Origin: Ancylomarina salipaludis
GTDB lineage: Bacteria > Bacteroidota > Bacteroidia > Bacteroidales > Marinifilaceae
Length of the DNA stretch: 64,000 nt
NCBI RefSeq assembly: GCF_004122035.1
Contig: NZ_SAXA01000009.1
Span: 1 to 64,000, forward strand
Reading direction: 5' to 3'
Program-made: the position numbers and the translations under genes
Shown: piece after piece, positions 54,311 through 61,700 of the stretch
How positions within the stretch are numbered: position 1 is the first letter of the stretch
Layout: each line of letters opens with the position of its first letter
Notes under the pieces: model-generated
The model's input: only the letters and a program-made list of their open reading frames with translations
Told to the model about the DNA's origin: nothing
Database searches by the model: none

Positions 54311-55264
54311 ATGAATCGTAGACCTGAACAATATTACGCTAAAATTCTACTCTTTGGGGAGTACGCTGTTCTGTTTAATTCAATGGGATTAAGCATTCCT
54401 TATACGCACTTCAAGGGGGAGTTGAGTTTTATCGATGAGAATAAATATACCGATAGACAATTTGCTCGCAGATCAAATGAGGAGTTGAGTAAATTCTCTT
54501 TTTTTTTAAAGGAGAATAAGCTTGATGATGTAATTAAGCTTGAAGCATTAAATCGGGATATTGCTAAAGGTTTGTATTTTGAATCGAGTATTCCCGAAAG
54601 TTATGGTTTGGGAAGTTCGGGTGCTTTATGTGCGGCGATTTATAAGAAATATGCACGAAAGGCGATTCCGAATAATCGAATTATCAAGACAGAACAGATT
54701 ACAGAGTTAAAAGCTCAGTTTTCCCAACTGGAATCTGGCTTTCATGGACAAAGTTCTGGCCTGGACCCTTTGAATTCGTATTTAAAATTACCCTTATTGA
54801 TTCATAATTCGCAGAAAATTGAATTGGTGACCTTGCCAGGTCGCAAATTTGGTCAGGATAGTGCTATTTTTCTCGTTGATACCGATAAGCAAGGGAATAC
54901 GGCCCCTTTGGTAAAAGCTTTTCTTAAAAAATGTGAGGAGGAAGAATATTCTGAGCAGATTAAACAAGAATTTATTCCGCTTAATAACAACTGTATTCAA
55001 GAGTTGATAAAAGGTGAATCGACGCCCTTTTTCAATAATGTGGCCAAACTATCAAGTTTTCAGTTAGAACATTTCCGATCGATGATTCCTGATGAATTTT
55101 TGGCTATCTGGGAATTGGGTCTCGAAAATAAGATGTTTTCACTTAAGCTGTGTGGCTCGGGTGGAGGCGGTTTTCTCTTAGGATTTACTCAAAACTATAG
55201 CCAAACTCAGGAATTACTTAAGGACAAGGGACACAAGATTGTAACGGTTTATCAGAACAATTAG
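54311..55264 (+). CDS. mvk: mevalonate kinase
   Basis: 317-aa GHMP kinase phosphorylating mevalonate. N-terminal AKILLFGEYAVLFNSMGLSI, ATP loop PESYGLGSSGALCAAIYKKY, the segment SGFHGQSSGLDPLNSYL with the catalytic Asp, and C-terminal LCGSGGGGFLLGFT. It ends the tightly packed mevalonate cluster. HMG-CoA synthase, needed upstream, is not in the window. Confidence 0.92.
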   Translation: MNRRPEQYYAKILLFGEYAVLFNSMGLSIPYTHFKGELSFIDENKYTDRQFARRSNEELSKFSFFLKENKLDDVIKLEALNRDIAKGLYFESSIPESYGLGSSGALCAAIYKKYARKAIPNNRIIKTEQITELKAQFSQLESGFHGQSSGLDPLNSYLKLPLLIHNSQKIELVTLPGRKFGQDSAIFLVDTDKQGNTAPLVKAFLKKCEEEEYSEQIKQEFIPLNNNCIQELIKGESTPFFNNVAKLSSFQLEHFRSMIPDEFLAIWELGLENKMFSLKLCGSGGGGFLLGFTQNYSQTQELLKDKGHKIVTVYQNN

Positions 55265-55393
55265 TTTCAGTTGTGATTTCTTATATTCTTCATCTATATT
55301 ATGCAATAATACACATGTGCTAAGCGTATATATTATCTGAATAATTTATACTTTTTGTTAACTTCGATAATTCAATTACAAAACGATATTTCG

Positions 55394-56203
55394 ATGATTA
55401 AAGAAAGTATATTCAGATTAGTAGAAAAAGGCTCGCATGGGCGGAAACATAATTTGTTATTTGATTATTCTATAATGACTCTGATTGTATTGAGTCTGAT
55501 AGCGATGATCTTGGAATCGATGCCCGAAGTCTATTCTGAATACACCTTTTTTTTAGATGGGTTTAATGTTTTTTCGATTATAATTTTCACTGTTGAATAT
55601 TGTATGAGGCTTTATGTTTCCGATTTAACTCATCCTTCTAAAAGCCGCTTGAAATCATTGTTTCGTTTTGTCTTTTCAACCTATGGATTGATTGACTTGT
55701 TTGCTATCCTTCCGTTCTTTTTACCTATGCTCATCAAAATTGATTTAAGATTTTTAAGGGCATTAAGATTAACCCGTTTCCTGAGGGTTTTGAAGTTGAA
55801 TCGATATAACGATTCCTTAAATTTAATATGGATGGTTATCAAGGAAAAGAAATCGGAACTGGCAGTGACAGGCTTTTTGAGTTTTTTAATTTTATTGATT
55901 GCCTCTTTTATCATGTACTACATCGAAGGCGATAAACAGCCTGAAGCATTTCCCAATATATTAGAATCGTTTTGGTGGGCAATTGCTACATTAACGACTG
56001 TGGGCTATGGCGATGTATACCCGGTAACGGGTTTAGGTAAGTTTATCAGCGGTTTGATTGCCATTTTGGGTATTGGTATTGTTGCTCTACCAACAGGTTT
56101 AATAAGTGCTGGTTTTATGAATAAAATTGAGAAGCCAAGCCTAAACAAGGTTGAAGATAAATGTCCACACTGTGGTCATGAAATTGATTATCATATGAAT
56201 TGA
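55394..56203 (+). CDS. voltage-gated potassium channel (Kv type)
   Basis: 269-aa ion-channel protein with six membrane helices. S4 carries regularly spaced arginines (RFLRALRLTRFLRVLKLNRY), and the pore has the selectivity signature TLTTVGYGDVYPVT. The C-terminus ends in a short zinc-ribbon-like CPHCGHEIDYH. Start at ATG 55394 gives a normal cytoplasmic N-terminus; 13 extra codons upstream are possible. It lies 130 bases after the mevalonate kinase and ends at its own terminator. Confidence 0.94.
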   Translation: MIKESIFRLVEKGSHGRKHNLLFDYSIMTLIVLSLIAMILESMPEVYSEYTFFLDGFNVFSIIIFTVEYCMRLYVSDLTHPSKSRLKSLFRFVFSTYGLIDLFAILPFFLPMLIKIDLRFLRALRLTRFLRVLKLNRYNDSLNLIWMVIKEKKSELAVTGFLSFLILLIASFIMYYIEGDKQPEAFPNILESFWWAIATLTTVGYGDVYPVTGLGKFISGLIAILGIGIVALPTGLISAGFMNKIEKPSLNKVEDKCPHCGHEIDYHMN

Positions 56204-56227
56204 TTTCTCTGTTATTCAAGAAAATAA

Positions 56228-56266
56228 CAAATCCCGACCTACAGCAGTAGATCGGGATTTGTTTTT
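56228..56266. terminator. terminator after the Kv channel gene
   Basis: 15-bp stem with one mismatch, CAAATCCCGA..CTAC (56228-56242) / GTAG..TCGGGATTTG (56247-56261), loop AGCA, then TTTTT. It sits between convergent genes. Confidence 0.9.
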
Positions 56267-56281
56267 GAATAGTTTGGATGA

Positions 56282-56662
56282 CTATTTTAATTTCGCTTTT
56301 CTTCGGCGTTGTGCTCTAAAATAGAGAAATTGTGAACGAAGACTATAAATCCCTCCTGCAATTACAATAAGAAAGATAATCTGTTTTCTTCCCAGGCTGA
56401 ATTCAGCGACTAAGCCTTTTGTTATCATGACGCTTGACATTACAACCAAAACGATGGTGAAGACGCCTGCCAGATGTCCTATTACCGCATTTTCATTTTT
56501 AATACCTCTGGTAAATGCGAATAGAATCAGACCAAATACAGCAGGAATTAATGCCGTATACTGCATATCCCCTAGTTCCATATACCTCATGATGAAACCA
56601 AATAAGCCCAATAGGATAAGAATAAGGGCGTAAACTTTATTGATATTATGTGCTTTGTCCAT
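56282..56662 (-). CDS. small four-helix membrane protein, unknown function
   Basis: 126-aa protein with four predicted membrane helices (~10-26, ~36-52, ~62-82, ~92-108) and a strongly basic C-terminus (RAQRRRKAKLK). I do not recognise a family. It is convergent with the Kv channel, with no close gene on its strand. The frame is well kept and hydrophobic segments are regular, so it is probably real. Confidence 0.75.
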   Translation of the reverse strand: MDKAHNINKVYALILILLGLFGFIMRYMELGDMQYTALIPAVFGLILFAFTRGIKNENAVIGHLAGVFTIVLVVMSSVMITKGLVAEFSLGRKQIIFLIVIAGGIYSLRSQFLYFRAQRRRKAKLK

Positions 56663-56770
56663 AATTGAATTGTTTATTTTATTTAGAATAAATAAAAATA
56701 CTAATTAATTCAATCTATGCAATAGACTTTGTGAAAATTTTAATGGCTTAAGTTCCTAAGGCCTTAAAAT

Positions 56771-56803
56771 AAGAAAGGCTGTCCGTAATGGACAGCCTTT
56801 CTT
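56771..56803 (-). terminator. terminator of the downstream Cbp1-like lipoprotein gene
   Basis: Perfect 14-bp stem AAGAAAGGCTGTCC (56771-56784) / GGACAGCCTTTCTT (56790-56803), loop GTAAT, T-rich exit on the minus strand. Confidence 0.88.
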
Positions 56804-56833
56804 GGACAACCTTAAAACTCAACCATGAATTGA

Positions 56834-57688
56834 TTATCGAGCCTTAACTACTAGGAATTTTGAAGATTTCCAAAATTCGTCAGCATTTGTAATTGTAATA
56901 CCCTTACCTTCTTCAACCTTATAAGAGCTTGAAGGGTGAGTAGTAATCAATTTAACACCTTTTCCTTCAACAGGAATCAAAGTAGTCTCAGTGATATCAA
57001 TTTTCTTAAATTCTTTTGTATCTGCGTTCTCGCTTAAAACTTTAGCAGAAGCGATTCCGATGATACCACCTTTAGTTGTGATTACATTCTTAGCTTTTAG
57101 CTCAGAAGTTGTACCCACTACATAGTAAGCAGTGTTCATCGCAGTAGTTGTTTCGCTAATAGTTTTTGCCTGATCAGCATTTTCTGTAGTTAATTCAGTA
57201 ACTGCAGTATTCAATTTAGTAACGTCAGCATTTAAGCCTTCAACTTTAACGTTAAGGTTAGCAACTTGCTCGTTTAATGCAGCGATATCAGCTTCTTTTT
57301 GAGCTACATCAGCTTTCAAACGATCAGTTAATTTTCTCAACTTAGAGTTTTGGTACCAGCTATTCTTAAGTTTTTTATCTAATTCAGCAATTTTAGCACG
57401 ATTTTGCTCTAACAAATTGTTGATAGAAGTGATATCTTTTGCAATTTTTTGCTTTTGAGATTTAGTAGGAGTTTCAGAATCAACAGCTACAATCTTTTCT
57501 TTCTCTTTAATGATTTCAAGATTCTCTTCAATAGAATTTAAAGTAGCGATGAATTCGTTAATAGCAACTTCTTTCTGCTTAGCAGTTTCAGTAAGCTGTA
57601 AATTTTGTTCTTTAAGTTGCTTCAACTCTTTTTGATTACAAGCAACAAAAAAAGGCAAGATTAATAGTGCAAAAATAATACGTTTCAT
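56834..57688 (-). CDS. Cbp1-like coiled-coil lipoprotein, copy 1
   Basis: 284-aa lipoprotein: signal MKRIIFALLILPFFVAC with lipid-attachment Cys17, then a long coiled coil (~20-190, with heptads such as LKQLKEQNLQL, IAELDKKLKNSWYQNSKLRK, IAALNEQVANLNVKVEGLN) and a C-terminal globular part (AYYVVGTTSELKAKNVI, KGGIIGIA, LITTHPSSSYKV, DEFWKSSKFLVVKAR). It resembles a Bacteroidota family that includes proteins labelled Cbp1 collagen-binding adhesin; binding here is not shown. Paralogue of the next gene, about two thirds identical by eye. A sigma-54-type promoter lies 50-66 bases before its start. The ATG at 57688 was chosen; an ATG at 57694 adds two residues. Confidence 0.88.
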   Translation of the reverse strand: MKRIIFALLILPFFVACNQKELKQLKEQNLQLTETAKQKEVAINEFIATLNSIEENLEIIKEKEKIVAVDSETPTKSQKQKIAKDITSINNLLEQNRAKIAELDKKLKNSWYQNSKLRKLTDRLKADVAQKEADIAALNEQVANLNVKVEGLNADVTKLNTAVTELTTENADQAKTISETTTAMNTAYYVVGTTSELKAKNVITTKGGIIGIASAKVLSENADTKEFKKIDITETTLIPVEGKGVKLITTHPSSSYKVEEGKGITITNADEFWKSSKFLVVKAR

Positions 57689-57738
57689 AGTCATGTTCTA
57701 ATTTATATAATATTCAAAATAAATTCTGGTTTGTATAT

Positions 57739-57754
57739 AATAAATACTGTGCCA
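57739..57754 (-). promoter_or_regulatory. sigma-54 (-24/-12) promoter of Cbp1-like copy 1
   Basis: Minus strand reads TGGCAC-A-GTAT-TTATT. The -24 TGGCAC is perfect, and the -12 element (TTGCW in the consensus) has two mismatches. The transcription start would be ~40 bases before the ATG. The 13-base core AAATACTGTGCCA (plus strand) is identical to the one upstream of copy 2, and at the same distance from the start codon (54 bases). Confidence 0.7.
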
Positions 57755-57873
57755 TAAAATTTTTCCCATGAAATTGAATTTGAATTACTGTTGTAATAGC
57801 CTTTGTTTATAGTGTTTATGTGTTTTATAGTGTTTAGCCATCGGGATGTTGGATTTAGCTGGCTGAATTAAAC

Positions 57874-57890
57874 TGTGGAATAATTCTACA
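57874..57890. promoter_or_regulatory. palindrome resembling an enhancer-binding-protein site
   Basis: TGTGGAATAATTCTACA: a 17-bp inverted repeat TGTrGAATnATTCyACA, differing from perfect symmetry at one paired position besides the centre. It lies ~120 bases upstream of the -24 element, the usual distance for an NtrC-type activator site. The half-site TGTGGAATA recurs at 59059-59067 upstream of copy 2. Confidence 0.55.
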
Positions 57891-57962
57891 CTATTGTGGT
57901 GCTATTACTCAATTATGTATGGAATTTATTTTACTGAATGCATCAAATATGTTAGAAAAACA

Positions 57963-57990
57963 GAAAGGTCACCAGAAAGAATGACCTTTC
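57963..57990 (-). terminator. terminator of Cbp1-like copy 2
   Basis: 9-bp perfect stem GAAAGGTCA (57963-57971) / TGACCTTTC (57982-57990), with a T-rich exit on the minus strand, 28 bases after the stop. Confidence 0.8.
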
Positions 57991-58017
57991 TTTATATTTA
58001 GTTAGGGTAAAATTCGA

Positions 58018-58872
58018 CTAGCGTACCTTAACAACAAGATATTTTGAAGATTCCCAAAATTGTTCAGCATCAATAATTGTTAATCCTTTGCCCGCTTCAA
58101 ATTTATATGAACTCAATGGGTGAGTTGTAATCACTTCAGCTTTTTCACCTTCAATTGGAATTAAAGCAAGTTCTCTTTTATCAACCTGATTGAATGCTTC
58201 AGTATCAAAGTTTTCATTCAGAACACTTGTTGAGGCAATTCCTAAAATACCCCCTTTTTTTGAAATAATGTTTTTAGCTTTCAGTTCAGAGCTTGAACCA
58301 ACAACATAATAGACTGTATTTAGCTTATTGGTTTTTTCTTCGATGATTTTAGCTTTTTCATTATTCTCTGTGCTTAAATCATTAACGGTTGTATTTAAAT
58401 TTGAGACATCTGTTGTCAAGCCCTCAACTTTGATGTTTAGATTTGCAACCTGCTCAGTCATTGCAATAATGTCTGATTCTTTTTTGGCGATATCAGCTTT
58501 TAATCGATCGGTTAATTTTCTCAACTTAGAATTTTTGTACCAACTGTTTTTCAGTTTCTTATCCAAATCAGCAATATTCAATCGGTTTTGTTCAAGGATA
58601 TCGTTGATAGAAGTGAGCGTACTTGCAATCTTTTGCTTTTGCGATTGGTCAGGGTTTTCCGCGTTAACAGTTACAATTTTTTCTTTCTCTCTAATGATAT
58701 CAAGGTTTTCCTCTATAGAATTCAAGCTAGCTATAAAATCATTAATGGCAACTTCTTTTTCATTGGCTGTTTTTGTTAGAAGTTGATTTTGTTCTTTAAG
58801 TTGCTTGATCTCTTTTTGGTTACAAGCAACAAAAAAAGGCAGGATTAATAAGGCAATAAAAATACGTTTCAT
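58018..58872 (-). CDS. Cbp1-like coiled-coil lipoprotein, copy 2
   Basis: 284 aa, same length and layout as copy 1: signal MKRIFIALLILPFFVAC, coiled coil (KQLKEQNQLLTKTANEKE, LDKKLKNSWYKNSKLRKLTD, VANLNIKVEGLTTDVSNLNT), and C-terminal domain (YYVVGSSSELKAKNII, KKGGILGIAS, ITTHPLSSYKF, AEQFWESSKYLVVKVR). The two genes are a tandem duplication on the same strand, but each has its own promoter and terminator. Upstream is the best sigma-54-type promoter of the window. Divergent from the hybrid histidine kinase gene. Function presumed envelope/surface; not shown. Confidence 0.88.
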   Translation of the reverse strand: MKRIFIALLILPFFVACNQKEIKQLKEQNQLLTKTANEKEVAINDFIASLNSIEENLDIIREKEKIVTVNAENPDQSQKQKIASTLTSINDILEQNRLNIADLDKKLKNSWYKNSKLRKLTDRLKADIAKKESDIIAMTEQVANLNIKVEGLTTDVSNLNTTVNDLSTENNEKAKIIEEKTNKLNTVYYVVGSSSELKAKNIISKKGGILGIASTSVLNENFDTEAFNQVDKRELALIPIEGEKAEVITTHPLSSYKFEAGKGLTIIDAEQFWESSKYLVVKVR

Positions 58873-58922
58873 TTTTTTAGTTCTTTAATTATGTGATTCT
58901 AGTTATTTTCTGCGATTGGTAT

Positions 58923-58938
58923 TGTAAATACTGTGCCA
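58923..58938 (-). promoter_or_regulatory. sigma-54 (-24/-12) promoter of Cbp1-like copy 2
   Basis: Minus strand reads TGGCAC-A-GTAT-TTACA. Compared with TGGCAYRNNNNTTGCW only one base of the conserved positions differs (G to A in TTGC). It is 51-66 bases before the ATG at 58872, matching copy 1. A half-site TGTGGAATA (59059-59067) lies about 125 bases further upstream. Confidence 0.78.
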
Positions 58939-59168
58939 AAAGCAAAATATGCTGCTGTTTTTATTTCTTATTTCACTGTAATGCATTGTGTATCAGTGTG
59001 TGATATTGTGGTTTGATGCCGTGCCAGATTATTTTAATCGAATATGATGGCATGTAAGTGTGGAATATTTAGCCAAAACTGAGGGAGAAATCCTCAATTG
59101 TGAATTTTTAACAGCAGTTTATTTATAAAATCCTCTAAATTTGTAGTTTACAAACAGAACCCAGCCCT

Positions 59169-61700
59169 ATGGTAAAATCAAAGGATCAATATATCAGACT
59201 TAAAGTGATAGCCGGTTATCTGGTGTTGCTGATAGCAATTGTAAGTGCAGGACTTATTGGTCAATCAAGTTATGAAAGATTAATGAATTCGGTTTCCCTG
59301 CTATCAAAGCCTGATGCTGAGATTTCTCGGATGAATCATTTGCTTACCGACTTGTCTGAAGCCGAAAATCATATTCGGGTTTACTCGTTGACGAAAAAAG
59401 ATCAGTATTTAAATCTTTTTGGTGAGAAGGTTGAGTCTATTAAAGATGAACTGGATTCGTTGCGTTTAAGTAATATTCAAAATGCGCATTCGATACAGAT
59501 GATTGATTCGATGATCTATTTGATTGGTGTTCGATCAAAAAAATTGAATGAGTTTGCTAAAATTAAAAAAACAAAGGAAGGGATCAACTATACGGAACAG
59601 GCCCTGAAAGAATTGAGTGATGCTTCACAGTATTCACGAACTCAGTTTGAGAGCTCAATTACAAAACGCACCATTGTTGACACGATAAAAAAGATCAAGA
59701 AAAAAATAGATAAACCCAAAAGCTTTCTTGGAATTCGATTTGGTAAAGCAAAGGAATCAAAATATGAGGTTGTCGATCGTGTGATTGAACGTCAGGAAGT
59801 GGGAATTGACAGCAGTTATATTTTAAAGCAAGACAGTCTATTTAATAGTTTCAAGGAAGAACTTGAATCTTCCCGAAAGAAAGAACAGCAGACTCGTGAA
59901 AGGCTGATGCAAGAAGAATTGAAGTTGGTTGACGAGAATTCTATTATTCTGCAAAAGATTAAAAAACTGTTGAATGAGCTCGAACAGCAACAGATTAGAG
60001 ATATAAATAAAAAAGTTGAGCATACCGAACAAATTGCCCAGGATTCAATTATCATGATCACAATTGTAATTATTGTTGGGTTTATTTTGGGTGTTTTGTT
60101 TATTGTTTTTACACTTCTCGATCTCTCCAAGTCTGATTATTTAAAGAGACAACTTATGCTTGCAAAGGCCAAAGCGGAAAAGCTGGCTAAGGTTAAAGAA
60201 GAGTTCTTGGCATCCATGACTCATGAGATTCGGACGCCTTTAAATGCCCTGATTGGTTTCTCGCGTCAGCTCGAAAAAACAAAGATGAATGCTGAGCAAA
60301 CGAAGTATGTTGGGGTTATTGAAAATTCCTCGAATCATCTTCTTGGTTTGGTGAATGATATACTCGATTTTGCCAAAATTGAAGCTGGAAAACTTGTTAT
60401 TGAAGCCCGGAGTTTTGAGCCTAAAAAGTTGATTCATGAGGTTTATTATCTCTTAAGTGATTCTGCACAAAAGAAAAATCTGGATTTTTCATGGGAATAC
60501 GAGGGTGAAGAGAAATATGCTTTTGTCAGCGATCCTTTTCGTTTAAAACAAATTCTACTGAATTTAGGTTCGAATGCAATTAAATTTACTGAGAAAGGCT
60601 CAGTGAAAATTAAGGCTGTAATGGAATCTGAGGGGGATAAGTATACGTTTAAGGTTAGTCTGATTGATACCGGTATTGGCATTTCATCGGATAAGCTGGA
60701 ACATGTGTTTGAAGATTTTAGTCAGGCAGAATCCTTTTCTGCAAGGAAATATGGCGGAACAGGTTTGGGACTTTCTATCAGTAGACGATTAGCCCGAATG
60801 TTGGGAGGCGATCTGAGAGTTATTAGCGAACTAGATAAAGGTTCTGAGTTTTGTTTGGAGCTTCCAATAGAAAAAGGCGATGCCATAACTGAGGAGTCTG
60901 TATTGAAACAGATCAATAAGGTTCCTGATGCGCTTAAACAAAAGAGAATTTTGGTCGCTGAAGATGATGAATACAGTTCCCTTTTAATGGAAACTATTTT
61001 TAAGGGATGGGGGCTGGAACCAACCTTTGTGAACAATGGCTTAAAGGCACTTAAATCCTTAAAAGAATCTGCTTACGATATTTTATTGACTGATATTCAT
61101 ATGCCTGAAATGGGTGGTGTAGAGCTCAGTCGAAATATTCGAAATGATTTGAAGTCTGAAATGCCAATTATTGCTTTAACTGCAAATGTACGTCAGGTCG
61201 ATTTGGACAAATACATTAAAGAGGGAATGTCAGCCTATTTATTGAAACCCTTTGATGAATCCGTTTTATTGGAGATACTTTGTGAGCAATTGAAAATTGA
61301 AGTCGAGATGAGTGCAATTGAGGAAGAGATTCCTTTAAAAGAAACCAATCATTTGTTATTCGACTTATCAGAGATAGAAAAATTTACAGCATCAGACCAA
61401 ACGCTCATACACCAGGTGCTTTCGAGTTTTGTTCGTATTGCTAAAGAAAGCCTGTTGCTTCTAAAAAAAGCAAGCGAAGAAGAGAACTATATGCAATTGG
61501 GGGAAATTGCCCACAGAATGCTGAGCTCATATCGACAGCTTAAAATTGAATCAGCCAGTGAAATTTTACTTGAGCTGGAAAAAATGATCCATCAGGAAGA
61601 TACCATTTATTCGAATACTGATGAGTTGAACATTGCTATTGCCAAGCTTGAAGAAATTTCGAATGAGGTGTTTGAACAAATCAATGAGATGAAGGATTAG
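59169..61700 (+). CDS. hybrid histidine kinase (HK-REC-HPt)
   Basis: 843-aa membrane sensor. Helix 1 at ~13-31; a large periplasmic part (~32-295) with helical coiled coil and basic stretches; helix 2 at ~296-318; then HisKA with His352 in FLASMTHEIRTPLNALIGFS, HATPase_c (N-box LNLGSNAIKFTEKG, G1 DTGIGIS, G2 GTGLGLSISRRLA), a receiver domain with Asp642 in LLTDIHMPEMGG, and a C-terminal HPt-like domain with His782 in GEIAHRMLSSYRQLK. The presence of HK, REC and HPt means a phosphorelay to a separate regulator. The NtrC-type gene downstream is convergent and its stop overlaps this stop, so it is the likely target. A -7-like TAAATTTG lies at 59136-59143. Confidence 0.94.
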   Translation: MVKSKDQYIRLKVIAGYLVLLIAIVSAGLIGQSSYERLMNSVSLLSKPDAEISRMNHLLTDLSEAENHIRVYSLTKKDQYLNLFGEKVESIKDELDSLRLSNIQNAHSIQMIDSMIYLIGVRSKKLNEFAKIKKTKEGINYTEQALKELSDASQYSRTQFESSITKRTIVDTIKKIKKKIDKPKSFLGIRFGKAKESKYEVVDRVIERQEVGIDSSYILKQDSLFNSFKEELESSRKKEQQTRERLMQEELKLVDENSIILQKIKKLLNELEQQQIRDINKKVEHTEQIAQDSIIMITIVIIVGFILGVLFIVFTLLDLSKSDYLKRQLMLAKAKAEKLAKVKEEFLASMTHEIRTPLNALIGFSRQLEKTKMNAEQTKYVGVIENSSNHLLGLVNDILDFAKIEAGKLVIEARSFEPKKLIHEVYYLLSDSAQKKNLDFSWEYEGEEKYAFVSDPFRLKQILLNLGSNAIKFTEKGSVKIKAVMESEGDKYTFKVSLIDTGIGISSDKLEHVFEDFSQAESFSARKYGGTGLGLSISRRLARMLGGDLRVISELDKGSEFCLELPIEKGDAITEESVLKQINKVPDALKQKRILVAEDDEYSSLLMETIFKGWGLEPTFVNNGLKALKSLKESAYDILLTDIHMPEMGGVELSRNIRNDLKSEMPIIALTANVRQVDLDKYIKEGMSAYLLKPFDESVLLEILCEQLKIEVEMSAIEEEIPLKETNHLLFDLSEIEKFTASDQTLIHQVLSSFVRIAKESLLLLKKASEEENYMQLGEIAHRMLSSYRQLKIESASEILLELEKMIHQEDTIYSNTDELNIAIAKLEEISNEVFEQINEMKD

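Larger units (their letters stand above)
57689..58017. other. upstream region of Cbp1-like copy 1
   Basis: Non-coding. It contains the sigma-54-type promoter (57739-57754), a palindrome (57874-57890), an ATTGTGGT repeat (57893-57900) that recurs upstream of copy 2 (59005-59012), and the terminator of copy 2 (57963-57990). Confidence 0.7.

Noticed and set aside
59019-59026. A third TGGCAC (minus strand) upstream of Cbp1-like copy 2
   Set aside because: The matching -12 position reads CAAAC and not TTGC, so it does not form a sigma-54 promoter.
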